A DNA stretch of 64,000 nucleotides from Exophiala sp. HKRS030 (lineage: Eukaryota > Ascomycota > Eurotiomycetes > Chaetothyriales > Herpotrichiellaceae): positions 62,001-126,000 of the forward strand of contig JAHWDD010000010.1 of the NCBI GenBank assembly GCA_023897205.1, read 5' to 3'. The translations under genes and the position numbers were made by a program. Positions 32,800 through 43,689 of the stretch are shown piece after piece (the first letter of the stretch is position 1; the number at the start of each line of letters is the position of its first letter). The notes under the pieces are model-generated. The model was given only the letters and a program-made list of their open reading frames with translations. It had not been told where the DNA came from and did not search any database.

Positions 32800-35408
32800 A
32801 TTGGCCTTGACCCTGTAGTCGAAGAGACGAAGCTGGCACTCTGATTATGCAGGTGTCCAGCGAGATCCCAGCTGCATTAAAAAGATGTCCGATGGTTACA
32901 CCTCCACGTCAGCATGTGCCGTTTCCCTAAAACCACTGTGCATTAACGGACGGCAGGCATGCGAGGCGCGGCAGGAGGGCAGAACTGAATACGAAGCTCA
33001 ACTAAACAAAGATAGAAAAGACGCTCAACAAGCTTGTGTAGCTAAACCAAAAACCATTCTACCTCTCCATTCTGAGCAGTCGCACACAAATGCGACAGTG
33101 GTCTAGAGGGGAGTGTGTAAGTCGAGGAAACTCAATCTGGGACCAGAGCCTTAAAGCCAGAAACCCCAGCAGCAAGGAGCATAATGAAAGTGTGATGCGG
33201 CAAGCCACCAGCTCCATGGAGGCTCCTTTTTGGGACATGACGAGCTCGAAAACGCAAGCGAGGACAAGCGGAAAGGAAACGTGCGAGCTTAGTGTCCGGA
33301 GAAGAGGCCCGCTCACGATAGGATGCTGGCAAGGGTTCGGATGAGCGCCAGGCATGGGGGGAAATTTGGTTTCAATCAGGACTGTGGCCGGATCATCAGT
33401 AGGTGGTTGGAGGTGATTGATGCGCCAGGTCCGACGGTGAAGGTACAAGCTATTTTTGTCCAACCTGATGAGGTCGACCTGCATTTGTGATGCAGGGAGG
33501 CGACGTAAAACGCGGGCATCGGCGGTGGATTTTTCCATGACTTGTAGCCAACGAATGCCCTGGACTCCTTTGTAGGACGAGGGCGAGTACCGTAGCGTAG
33601 GCGTGCTTCGAGGTTGCTGGCACTCTCGCCCATCACGGCCAAAGACTCGCAAGGGGATCTGGTCTTCGGTTGCCGCCCAGTTGACTGGAGCCCGGGATCC
33701 TGGCCAACGAGACTGATGTTCATTTGTACGGGGTACTGTAGATTGGACTGCTGTACGGAGTATTTCCAAGGACTCTCATGCTGAAGGCGAGATTGGATGA
33801 TGATTAGTTCAACAGCTCAATAAAAAAAAAGAGGGCTACAGCGTGATGAGCTTGGGCCATTGGCTGATGATTTTCCGGGGAGACGTGGAAATTGAGCCTC
33901 GTTCAAAGCTACGCAGGAACTAGGCAATTGCCGCACCCATTTCAAGCCAAAGCGCTTCACTGATCACAGGCTTGTGAAGGCCGAGTGAAAGACTACGGAC
34001 GAGCTATCCGTAGCTACGGGTGTTTCTCACTGTCACTCTACAGTACGAGTAGCCCCTACCCTCCTATCTTCTTAGGATTTTCTTCTAGCACCACAATTGT
34101 ATTGAATGGAAGCACCGGGAGGTGTCCTCGAAGACCCTTCGACCCAAAGGCCTCGCGGCTCCCAAAAAGTTGGCGAGATACAGGGATATTGTTCAACATC
34201 CAGGGATCTTCCTGGGCACAATCCCTGCCTCACATTTTCCGCCCCACTGTCAAAATCACGTACTCCACGTTGACCAGGTTCTCGAGGACTGACCAACAAG
34301 GACATCTTCCTTCATTTTGACCGTGAACCAACTCGATTCAAGCATGTTATCTCCCAATGTAACCTCTATCGATTGTTACGTCAAAATTACATCCGGAATG
34401 AGAGCATTTGACACTGCGTCCCCCAACAGCATTTCGAGCTAAACAATGTGTCTCATACTCTGTCCAGTTCTGGGATTTGGGGCGAATTGAATAGGTATTC
34501 TAAGCATGAACAGATGTCCAGTTAGCAGATCAAATTTTCAGGTTCTGACTATCGTCAGAGTGAGAGCCGCCCGCTCCATACTAGCATGATCTTCCCGTCT
34601 TCTGCGGATTCATAGAAGACACCTTCATTGTTTAATTATGCAGTCCGTATTCGTATCCGTATTTACTAGTCCGACGGCGGTTCGAGAGATGAAATCATAC
34701 TCCGTGGTTGGTTGGTATCTTGATCAACAAGATCTTCATCGAGTGATTTACCTGAATCTCGTCCATGTACGGAGTATGACTATCTCAATGCCAGGATCCA
34801 TTGTCGACATCTTTTTTCAAAACCTCGGGTTCAGCCACAACCTCATCAGGACACAGCCATCCTCACGGGCATCATTGGTGATCGTCAGTCTGGAAACGAA
34901 AACCTTGATACTCACGAACCTCAGGTGCTACGTGCTGTGCACTTTTCTCGCTATGCCTGTTTCTTTGAAAGCTACATTTCAGCGAGTTTCGAGCTTTGGT
35001 CATGACTCCTAGATAGGAATCGCCCCCCTTCTCTTCGAGGGTACCGCTAAGCTTGCTGAGGAGGGGTATTCTTTCAACAACAGGATGACATCTGATCCCC
35101 TGCAGCTGCAGAATTGATTGAAGACTTCAACGAGTAAGATTTTCTCGCTTCTGGTTATAGCCTACGAGTACAAGTAGGCGCCAATTCGAGTTTCAGCAGC
35201 GAGAAGCGCTTCGCCATTCGCCCACTGATCTTCTGCCACGCGCGGTCACAGATATCCCCGCTCGAGCAAGGCGCATTCAGCTGTACATACCAGGCAACTA
35301 TCAGCCTGACAAACCCTCTCGCCACTTGTCCCTTTTCCCGGCATCTTCATTCATTGATCCGTTCCTCTATTCGACCTCAGTTCTTGAATCTCGTCAGTCG
35401 GTGAGCTT
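32800..35408. other. Intergenic between the DUF4203 gene and the patatin-NLR
   Basis: About 2.6 kb. One minus-strand open frame at 33769-33059 is listed separately. The rest has exact copies of TACGGAGTA at 33754 and 34768 and two TACGAGTA octamers (34044, 35163), but no gene I can support. Confidence 0.4.
33059..33769 (-). CDS. Unrecognised open frame, possible membrane protein exon
   Basis: Open for 236 codons but without an ATG at its 5' end (it opens at a TTG); the first in-frame ATG is near residue 78 (MEKSTADARVLRRLP). The text looks protein-like (RYSPSSYKGVQGIRWLQVME, QVDLIRLDKNSLYLHRRTW). It ends with two hydrophobic stretches (VSFPLVLACVFELVM, ITLSLCSLLLGFLALRLW) that could span a membrane. 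No family recognised. A missing upstream exon, or chance openness, are both possible. Confidence 0.3.
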   Translation of the reverse strand: MEILRTAVQSTVPRTNEHQSRWPGSRAPVNWAATEDQIPLRVFGRDGRECQQPRSTPTLRYSPSSYKGVQGIRWLQVMEKSTADARVLRRLPASQMQVDLIRLDKNSLYLHRRTWRINHLQPPTDDPATVLIETKFPPMPGAHPNPCQHPIVSGPLLRTLSSHVSFPLVLACVFELVMSQKGASMELVACRITLSLCSLLLGFLALRLWSQIEFPRLTHSPLDHCRICVRLLRMER

Positions 35409-38055
35409 ATGGCGCTGCCAAATCCAGGAGTGCGAACAACGGACTACCTTCCTAAGCCCGACGATGACACAGGGCTCTGTTTGCTGTCGCTCGATGGCGG
35501 TGGAGTCCGGGGTTTGTCGACCCTACATATTCTCAAGGGCATCATGACACGGCTGAATAAACAGCGCTCAGACAATGGAGAACCCCCGCTAAAACCGTGT
35601 GAACTGTTTGACCTCATCGGAGGAACAAGTACAGGAGGGCACGTACAATGGCCTATCTTGTTGGCTGCGCATAGCGTACTAACACATTATTCTACACAGC
35701 CTTATTGCCATTATGCTCGGCCGGCTCGAGATGGATGTTGAAGAATGTATCGTGGCCTACAACAGTTTGCTCAAACAAATATTTGAGAAAAAGGCCCATC
35801 GAATACCATTTGGCCGATCAGGACGCCTTCATTCAAGATTTGACAGTGCAAAACTCAAGACTGCGATCGAAGAGGTGATTGTCACACAAGGCTACTCCAC
35901 AACAGAACCATTCAACGATGGGAAGTGTCGGGGATGCAGAGTGTTCGTGCAGAATCAATCGTTGTCGATTCATTATCTAATGCATGATCTAGATTTGTGT
36001 GCAGTGCCGAGAAACACATATACGGAATCACACGCCTGCGAAGTTATGACCATCCCCACGAATCAAAGATTGCTGCCACGATTAGCGAAGCTGCCCTCGC
36101 CACGGCGGCTGCCACCGGCTTTTTCGACCCTGTCTCGATCGGAGCGCGTTGTTTTATAGATGGGGCGTTGGGGGCAAATAACCCTGTCGTAGAGGTAGAG
36201 AGAGAAGCATCTGACATTTGGTGTACGGACACTGGCGACTTAAAACCCCTGGTAAAATGCTTCGTCTCTATCGGAACCGGAAACCCTGGCAAGAGAGCCG
36301 TTGAAGATAATCTGCTGAAGTTCTTGACTAAGACCTTGGCCAAAATCACCACAGACACGGAACGAGTGGCCGAAGAGTTCGCGTCGAGATGGAGACATCA
36401 TTACGACCAGAAGAGGTACTTTCGTCTCAGCGTCGAGCAAGGACTCCAGGACGTCGGCTTGGCTGAGTATAAAGAACAGGGTCGCATCGAAGCGGCGACT
36501 GATCAATATCTACGCAAACAGCAGCAATCCTTTGGAATTCGAGATTGTGTTGAAAGCCTTAGGACCAGGCAAAGTGTGTACCTTGGATGCTCTACCTAGG
36601 AAAGCATATTCTGGTGGCTAACCTTATAACTAAGTGACAATAGATGCTGCACCAACTGATCAAAGTCATGTGAGCTAAACACCTTGTCGAAAGAAGGCTT
36701 AAACTCACATCGCACAGGAATGCAATGTTGCTGTAATGCAAGCCCGCACGATTACAGAAGCTTCAGAACCGTTGGAAAGACGCCAACTGACGTCTACCGT
36801 ACCTCACTCATCTTGTGTCTGTCACTCCATTCCACCTGTAAATAAACGGTTTATCCCACGAGAAGATATCTTCGAAACCCTCCACCAAAAGCTGTTCAAG
36901 CCAAACGAGACCCAGAGAGTTACATTGTTCGGACTCGGAGGCATTGGGAAGACCCAGGTAGCATTACATTTGGCGCACTGGACGAAAGTGAACGAGCCGA
37001 CATTTTCAGTCTTCTGGGTCTCTGCGATCAACAACGCGGCTTTTGTCCAAACATACACAGACATTCGACGAAAGCTTGCTGTCCAGGAGACTACCGCCGA
37101 CGGGGATGCCCGGGAATGTGTCCAGCGCTTCCTGGACTCCCCAGATGCTGGTAAGTGGTTGATTGTGGTAGACAATGCTGACGATATGCAAGTCTTGTCT
37201 GGCTCGTCCAAGAATTCGGACGGAATTCAGCAGTATTTGCCCGAAAGCGACAATGGTGTAATCTTGTTTACCTCCCGCTCAAGGGAAGTGGCTTTGGCCT
37301 TGAACAGCGAGCTGGTCGAGCTCAAAGAAATGACGACAAACGAGGCGGAACGATTGCTGGAGAAGTCTTTGGTTGAAAAGGACCTGCTTAAAGATCGAGA
37401 TGTAGTGAAGACTTTGCTGCAAGAGCTGACATATTTGCCACTGGCAATCACCCAGGCGGCGGGTTACCTCAACAGGAACCGAATAACAATAAGCAAGTAT
37501 ATGGACCTCCTGGGAGGAACGGAGACGGAGCTGGTGGCGTTGATGAGTCGAGAATTCCCCGATACGACTCGGCAATCAGAATCACGACACGCCGTCGCCA
37601 CTACGTGGGTTGTATCTTTTGACCAGATCCAAGTCCTGAACCCTCCTGCCGCCGAATTACTGACATATCTATCGTTGATCGAGCCGAAAGCCATCCCGTT
37701 GTCGATTCTGCCACCGCTCAATTCAATGGAGGCGATAGTACACGCTATTGGGACCCTCACAGGCTATGCATTCTTGGTGCAGCGTGGGGACACTGAAATT
37801 TATGACATGCATAGTCTGGTCCATCTGGCCTCAAGAATCTGGGTGAGTAGGACAGAGCACGGCGCACGAGTGGAAAAGGAGTTCGTTGAGCACCTTACCC
37901 GAGTGTTTCCCAGAGGTCTGTGGGAGAATCGGGAACAGCGGCGATTATACCTACCGCATGCACTTCGTCTTCTCCGAGGAGAGAGAACAATGGAGTTGAG
38001 GGAGCGTTATTCTCTCCTTGGTGACGTAGGCGAATGTTTGAGGTCGGAGAGTTGA
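35409..38055 (+). CDS. Patatin-NB-ARC (NLR-like) protein, truncated by in-frame TGA
   Basis: Fungal STAND/NLR-like protein joining a lipid-hydrolase effector to a nucleotide-switch domain; such proteins are proposed innate-immunity or incompatibility factors. Model exons: 35409-35638, 35700-35948, 36005-36573, 36644-36669 and 36718-38055; 803 residues to the stop. Patatin: LSLDGGGVRGLS oxyanion loop, GTSTGG nucleophile motif (interrupted by intron 1) and FIDGALGANNP acid motif. NB-ARC: P-loop FGLGGIGKTQ (~430), Walker B KWLIVVDNADD, GVILFTSRSREVA, LPLAITQAAGYL and MHSLVHLAS. Introns 1 and 2 need GC donors to keep frame; intron 1 has a perfect TACTAAC branch site. The TGA at 38053 lies where the linker to TPR repeats should continue; the frame reopens directly after it. 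Probably a recent null allele. Confidence 0.8.
35639..35699 (+). other. GC-AG intron in the patatin domain
   Basis: Starts GCACGT, has TACTAAC about 20 nt before the end, and ends ACACAG. Removing exactly these 61 bases restores GTSTGG-LIAIML; the nearby GT two bases further in gives the wrong phase. Confidence 0.65.
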
Positions 38056-38691
38056 ATCAGAGAGGCTGAGATGTGCTTAGAAGAGTCCTTCTTCTGGGGC
38101 CAGCAGCATCTCCCTCCAGATGACCCGCACCACCAGTATTCACAGTGCGCATTGGGATTGTTATACCACATAGATGGACAAGTCAAGAAGGCAGTTCAGC
38201 TACTCGAGTCACTGGTTCAGATCCAGGCGCTAACACTACCGGAGAATCATTCTCAGCTACTGTTGTCACAAGAGCTATTAGCATTGGCATATGTCGACGA
38301 TGGGCAAGTCAAGAAGGCAATTCAGATACTGGAGACAGTGGTTCAGATCCAGACGCAAACGTTAGAGGAGTCTCATGATATTCCGCTGATGTCGCAATCA
38401 AGCTTAGCAACAGCATATCAGGCCGATGGTCAAATTAAGAAAGCAGTTCAGCTACTAGAGACAGTGGTTCAGATCGAGGCGCAAACGCTACCGGAGACTC
38501 ATTTTCATCGACTGACATCACAATTCAATCTGGCCACCCTGTTATGGCGTCTGGGTCAACACGGCAGAGCGATGCGGATGATGACGACTGTCGTGGAAAT
38601 GCGCCAACGCTCTCTTCGTGAGAACAATCCGTGTCGCAGAAGAGCCGAGGGGTGGTTGGATCACATGAAAGTGTCTTTGGAGGAAGGATAG
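38056..38691 (+). pseudogene. TPR tail of the patatin-NB-ARC gene, beyond the stop
   Basis: Same frame as the preceding NB-ARC exon, separated from it only by the TGA. It resumes IREAEMCLEESFFWGQQH, the usual first TPR helix, and runs 211 codons to 38691. It contains tetratricopeptide repeats with 42-residue period (VKKAVQLLESLVQIQ, VKKAIQILETVVQIQ, IKKAVQLLETVVQIE) and a diverged last unit (HGRAMRMMTTVVEMRQR). In family members the TPR array is the ligand-sensing or autoinhibitory part. It is annotated as a stranded fragment; translation from the internal ATG at 38071 or stop-codon readthrough are alternatives. Confidence 0.75.
38173..38550 (+). repeat. Three 126-bp tandem units encoding TPRs
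   Basis: Units begin at 38173, 38299 and 38425, each starting GATGG(A/G/T)CAA(G/A)T and coding one 42-residue TPR. The first ~70 bases of each unit are close to identical; the second halves vary more. This pattern fits recent duplication or gene conversion among repeats. Confidence 0.85.
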
Positions 38692-38770
38692 TCATTTGCT
38701 TTGACACTATCACCATCAAACCCAAGGCATCATCACGCAAGATATCCTTGCCCGATGAAATCTTCCTTAC

Positions 38771-39550
38771 CTAGGCAAACGCCCTCTCAACCGCTTCAGC
38801 CATCTCACCCAGAGTCTCATACGCCGCGCCCAGGTCAATCAGGCCTTTGGCTTCCAGTTCCTCCCTGTCTCCGCCCATGGCCGCATTTCCAGCATACCTC
38901 GCGATCCACACAGCCGGTCTGAAACCAAGAGCCTTGGCAGAGGCATGATCAATGTCCAGGTTCTGTGCGACCATCAAGGTCTCGTCCTTGGAAATGCCAA
39001 AGTCCGTCTTGAGCTTGTTGACCACGTACTCATAGTTGCGCGGGTTCGGCTTGTACGATCCGATTTGCTCGGCGGTGTAGATGCCATCCCAATGCACGCC
39101 CTTCAGGGGTCCGGCGAGGGTTCGCCCAAAGGATTCGTTGTCGACGTTACTCAGCACGAACAACTTGTAGTGCTTCGCGAGCACCTTCATCGCCTCCACC
39201 GTGTCGGGAAATGCAGGCCACTCTCCTATACTCTTGCCGAATGCGACCCGGTCGGCGTCGTCGGCGGCGTCGGGGACACCCAACGCAGCTGCGATTCTGT
39301 CGTATACGGACTCCAAGATCTTGGGGTATGCAAGGGTCGGGTTATCGTGCTCTACGATCTTCTCGTTGGCGGCGTACATTTGGAGTAATGTCTTGCGGGT
39401 TTCCGGGGTGTCGTCTCGTCGAGGGTCACCGGCCGGCAACTTTTGACTGAGTTTGAGAAGTTGAGGGTAGATGCCGGATTCCCAGTCGATCAAGGTGGCG
39501 TAGATGTCGAAGAAGATACCTTTGAAAGAGCGAAGATCGAAGGGCGCCAT
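38771..39550 (-). CDS. Haloacid dehalogenase, type II (HAD superfamily)
   Basis: Probable L-2-haloacid-dehalogenase-like hydrolase, 259 residues, single exon. HAD motif I is FFDIYATLIDWE, with the nucleophile Asp near residue 15; type II enzymes have D-x-x-x-T here, as seen. Motif II is FVLSNVDNESFG, the motif III Lys is in SYKPNPRNYEYV, and motif IV is approximated by AQNLDIDHASAKALG. The cap-domain helices lie between motifs I and II. The real substrate in fungi is unknown; few members act on halo-acids. The gene ends 79 bp from the patatin-NLR tail on the opposite strand. A C-terminal hydrophobic segment is absent, so it is a soluble enzyme. Confidence 0.9.
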   Translation of the reverse strand: MAPFDLRSFKGIFFDIYATLIDWESGIYPQLLKLSQKLPAGDPRRDDTPETRKTLLQMYAANEKIVEHDNPTLAYPKILESVYDRIAAALGVPDAADDADRVAFGKSIGEWPAFPDTVEAMKVLAKHYKLFVLSNVDNESFGRTLAGPLKGVHWDGIYTAEQIGSYKPNPRNYEYVVNKLKTDFGISKDETLMVAQNLDIDHASAKALGFRPAVWIARYAGNAAMGGDREELEAKGLIDLGAAYETLGEMAEAVERAFA

Positions 39551-40353
39551 TGTCCTTTTTTGTTACTTTGGCAGGTCAGTAGGTATTACTTCGAATGCTC
39601 AATGATCACAATCTGAGATGGAAATATTGTACTGCAACGTGTGAGTAGAGATAGAAGATGCCCACGTCTCCCTTTTCCGGGACCGAGCTCAAAGTGTTTC
39701 TTATATTACAGAGTATCAATTACCTTCACATGTGAGTCTTGGGCTGCGCACGCCCAATGACCACGCTGATCATCCTCATCCCATAACAAAATGTACCCTA
39801 ACACGGAGGTAGTTGGACGTTTGGGGAACAAATGGCAGTCCATAGCGATGATGCTGACTAGGTTCGTTCGGGCCATAGCTTTGTCAAAGGGTGTACGAAG
39901 AGCATGCCCCACACAATCTGGCTTCACTTTTGTTTCCTGGGAAAAACTACATAGGAGATTCTGTACTCCGTGGGTAATAAGCGAGGATTGAATGATATAT
40001 CTCGCGAACATTGTAAGTACCGGGGTATGTAGCTACTCGTATCATGCATACTTCAAAATGAAATGAGCCTCTACTCTGTACATACGGAGTACTCTTACTC
40101 GTATCCGTACCTAGAAGTCTTCTATTTACGCGGCGACGTCATTGGCGCCCGCATTTCGCGCCATCACGTGGCGGCGGCGCTTCCTGCCCGCATTGCACGT
40201 TAGAAAACATAGTGAAGACAAAAGATTCACAAGAAAGCACAGTATTAACGTTGAGTAAATTTGGGGGTTTTTGCTATGGCGTTGGCTATGATACTCACTC
40301 TTTTTCGTTCCCTCCTGAACTGAGTCGTGCAATGAAGAGTTCTTGCTGTGCTT
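39551..40353. other. Divergent promoter region HAD / RAI1
   Basis: About 800 bp between divergent genes. It includes an exact TACGGAGTA at 40083 with TACTCGTA 5 bp beyond it at 40096 and another at 40034. No gene seen. Confidence 0.45.
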
Positions 40354-41712
40354 ATGGCCCAACATCATTCCTTCGACTATGAGCCTGTGAGCCGATTCGC
40401 AGGTGCGAGCGCGGCGATACGGCGACCAAGAGTAAGTTAATTCCCAGAGGAAGAACCCCGTTCGTTCACTTGGCTGAATGGCATTTTCAAGGAAATCGCA
40501 TACTTCTCCTACGATGAGGACCACAAATTCAGACTCGACGCATCCAGCCTGCGCTATTACTACCCTCCAACCTTACCGTGCGATCTCAACAAAGGGTTCG
40601 ATACGTTCAGACAGTTAGATGACACCGCCGATGACCATCTTGCTGGACTGCTAGAGGCTATCATTGCTTATGAAAAAGAAAAGTCGGCCAAGACGGAGAT
40701 TGACATTGTGACATGGCGCGGCATGATGACCAAGGTTAGGGAAAATCTTTCGCATACAATCACACCAACCATGTCTTTGCTCACACAGTATCTAGATCAT
40801 GGTGGTACCATACTCCAAGCTTGACAATTGGGAAATGAACGCCACGCTCTTCCAGGGCACCATTTTCCTCGAAGAGAACCACACAAAGAAGCTTTCTTCG
40901 CGACAAGAACAGTTCACCGCGGGAGCCCGGCCGAACAACATCATGTCCCAAGATGTTATGAGTTTCTGGGGCTACAAGTTTGAAACCGTGTCTCTTCTCC
41001 CGGAGCCTTGGTCCGCCGTGACACGAGAGGACATCGAGTCACGCGAAGACCAAGTCGTGAGTAACTACGCCCAGTACTGCTCGATTGTCCGCACCGGCCT
41101 CGGCAAGGTGAAAATCATCATCGGTGGAGAAGTCGATGCCGTGATGGACTACAAGCCAGAAGACAAGTCTCAGCCCATCAATTGGGTTGAGTTGAAGACC
41201 ACTGCCGCGGTCATCAATGAACGTGAGCAGGTCAAGTTTGAGAGGAAGCTCTTGAAGTTTTGGGCTCAATCGTTTCTGCTGGGTGTACCCAAGATTGTGG
41301 TGGGATATCGGTCGCCGCAAGGTGTCTTGGAGCGACTCGAGGAGCTTGAGACACAGACCATCCCGGACAAGGTTCGACAGAAGGGCAAGTATCTCTGGGA
41401 TGGGCAGATCTGTATCAACTTTGCCGCGAACTTTTTGGAATGTAGGTGATCTCGTCGCAGATGGGTTCAGCACCACTGACAGAGTGCACAGGGCTGAAGA
41501 GCGTCATCACCGAAGATGGGGTATGGCGCATACGTAAGCGCGAAAAGGTTCCAGCAATAGAAGTCTTTAAGGTCGAAGAGACTGGCCACGGAGACATTCT
41601 GTCACCTGCCTTTGTAGAATGGCGAACAACCGGCCTCGCGGTTCACCAGAGCAAGTCTTCAGACGCTGCTAATACCACAAATGGGCAAGTCGAAACCCAC
41701 GAGCCTCAATGA
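40354..41712 (+). CDS. RAI1: Rai1/DXO decapping nuclease
   Basis: Decapping and pyrophosphohydrolase enzyme that removes faulty or NAD caps and, in ascomycetes, partners the 5'-3' exonuclease Rat1 in the nucleus. Four exons: 40354-40431, 40492-40734, 40796-41441 and 41492-41712; 395 residues. The joins read RRPR-EIAYFSYDED, RGMMTK-IMVVPYSK and NFLE-W-LKSVITEDG, all matching the family. Conserved elements are TWRGMMTKIM, NATLFQGTIFLEEN, GGEVDAVMD (metal-binding Glu219 and Asp221) and WVELKTT (Glu239, Lys241), then the C-terminal VWRIRKRE strand. It ends 76 bp from the convergent tRNA isopentenyltransferase. Confidence 0.95.
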
Positions 41713-41788
41713 TATCTTGTCGCCAGTTTGCTTCGCCTTTGGTCCTCTGATCGTTGGGCAAACAACTCGATTTGCACCATTACCAGTA

Positions 41789-43285
41789 TCAAGCAGGTTC
41801 TGAGCCAGAGATGTCAGGAACTCCGGTGGATACCTGGCCTGATGCTGCGTCTCGCTTGCGTTGGGCCGCGACAACCTTCTTATGACCACGACTTGAGACA
41901 TGACGGTTCCACTCATCGATCGTCATCAATATCTTGTCGCACGTCTCGCATTTCTGGGCCACTCGAGAGTTTGTCGCAGCTTGCTCATCGGGAGCAGAGA
42001 GCATCTTGTTCGCAAGCTCTGATAAACTTTTGTTCTCTGGAAGGGATCCACCGTCGAGAAACGATTCCACAAGCCTCTGGGCGTGTTCGAAAACATCGGT
42101 GTCCCAATTCTCGAGATTCGTCCCATCAAGAAGAAACATCATACTGAATTCACCCGCCTGTTGCAGTGCATTAGCCAGTCGGATTCGAATATAGCGATTC
42201 TGGCGCTTTGCATAGCGTCTGGTCCCTCCCTTTACAGCTTCCACGGCTTGCGCCAAAGCGCGAGATGTCTGGGGAGAGTTGACCCCCGAGATTTGCTGCT
42301 CCTGGATGTAAGGCTCCATCTCTTTGTAACCAATCGAAACCCAAATTCCCTTGGATTTGTCCACTGGCACACCTCGCTCAGCCAGATCTTTATCGAGGGC
42401 TGTTAGGGCGACTGCTTCATCCACAAGCCCACTTTCCACCATGGAATCCACACGTGCATCGAGTCGCTTTTTCAGTACGGCATCTTCAGCTTCCAACCAC
42501 AGAAGCAAGGTAGGATATCGTAGAGCAGAGTCTTCACCACCATCGATCATGCTTTCGAGATCTTCGGAGGTGACACCAGAACTAATGTTTCGACCCATTG
42601 CATCTTTTCGTTCTTGTTGCTCAGCATACACTTCCGAAGCCTTCTTGCCAGTCTTTAGCCAGATCTCGAGCGACCGCTGGATCTTTCGTCTGTCTCTTGG
42701 ATGCCATCGGACTGCCATTTGAGGGTCTACTTCTTGCAATTTTGCGAGTATTTCCTCCGTTGGTCGTGACAGGATCGCGAAGTCCACGATTACTCTCCCT
42801 TCAGTATCTTCTGCGTTACCTTCTTCCTCGTCTGCCGAAAGAGTCTCGTCTTTGAATAGAAGAGCATGCGTGTAGTAATGCGTGCCACCCACGAGAATCG
42901 GTAGCTTTCCTCGGGACCTGATCTCATCTACGACCTTGGTACTCTCCTTGACGAACCTGTGGACAGTCCATGGCTGCTCTTCCAGTCCAATGAAATCCAG
43001 CAGGTGGTGCTGAATGCCGTTGCGTTCACCATGTGGGATCTTGTTTGTTATGATCGGCAGTCCCTTGTACATCTGCATGGCATCGCCATTGATGATTTCA
43101 CCATTGAACCGTGTGGCTAAATCAACGGCCAACTATCTGTAGCGATTAGAACATTGGGGTATGATCAGTGATTTCATTGTGCGCACCTTTGACTTTCCCG
43201 TACCAGTAGCACCCATAACAACCACAATTGGGTTATCTGGTCGATGTGATAACATTTTCAAGGCTCTTCTTACTATTGAGGACAT
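41789..43285 (-). CDS. MOD5: tRNA dimethylallyltransferase
   Basis: Transfers a dimethylallyl group to A37 of tRNAs reading UNN codons (i6A). Two exons: 43285-43187 and 43132-41789; 480 residues. Exon 1 starts MSSIVRRALKM and holds the P-loop GATGTGKSK; the splice (GTGCGC...TAG) joins it to LAVDLATRFNGEIINGDAMQ. Also present are the substrate motifs MYKGLPIITNKIPHGE, LPILVGGTHYY and VRWHPRDRRKIQRSLEIW. The C-terminal matrin-type C2H2 zinc finger (~428-452, CETC...H...H) marks eukaryotic enzymes. Without exon 1 the enzyme would lack its P-loop, so the upstream exon is essential. Confidence 0.94.
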
Positions 43286-43689
43286 GGCACAACTTTCTGC
43301 ATTTCAAGATAGTACTTTTGAAGCATCATTCCGGGCTGACAGCACCAATCTGAGCGAAGATTAAAGATGATTTTGTAGTAGATGAAGAGAAAACCGCTTC
43401 AGAATAGGCTGACAGCCATTGACAATCATAGTACCCTCTGATACTCCGTAGTAACTTGTAACAGTCACACTCGTCCCGTCTTGGAGACCAAAATCTTTTG
43501 GTGTTAAAAAGGATGCAATACTCCACCGTACAAGTAGTTTTACGGCCGACTGAATGACAAACGATGTGCAATTCTATAATCATTCTCCAAAACTGCGATC
43601 AAGTTTCCTAAATTTCACTCCCAACCAACACATTACAACAAACTCGCCCGAGGCGACTACTGGTCGGTCACGATTCCATACAACTCACC
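43286..43689. promoter_or_regulatory. Divergent promoter region MOD5 / CWC2
   Basis: About 400 bp between two divergent housekeeping genes, with an exact TACTCCGTA at 43442. No other element identified. Confidence 0.4.

Noticed and set aside
38000..38070. A small intron that would remove the TGA of the NLR-like gene
   Set aside because: The available GT/AG pairs here give introns of ~10-40 bp in the wrong phase, leading at once to new stops.
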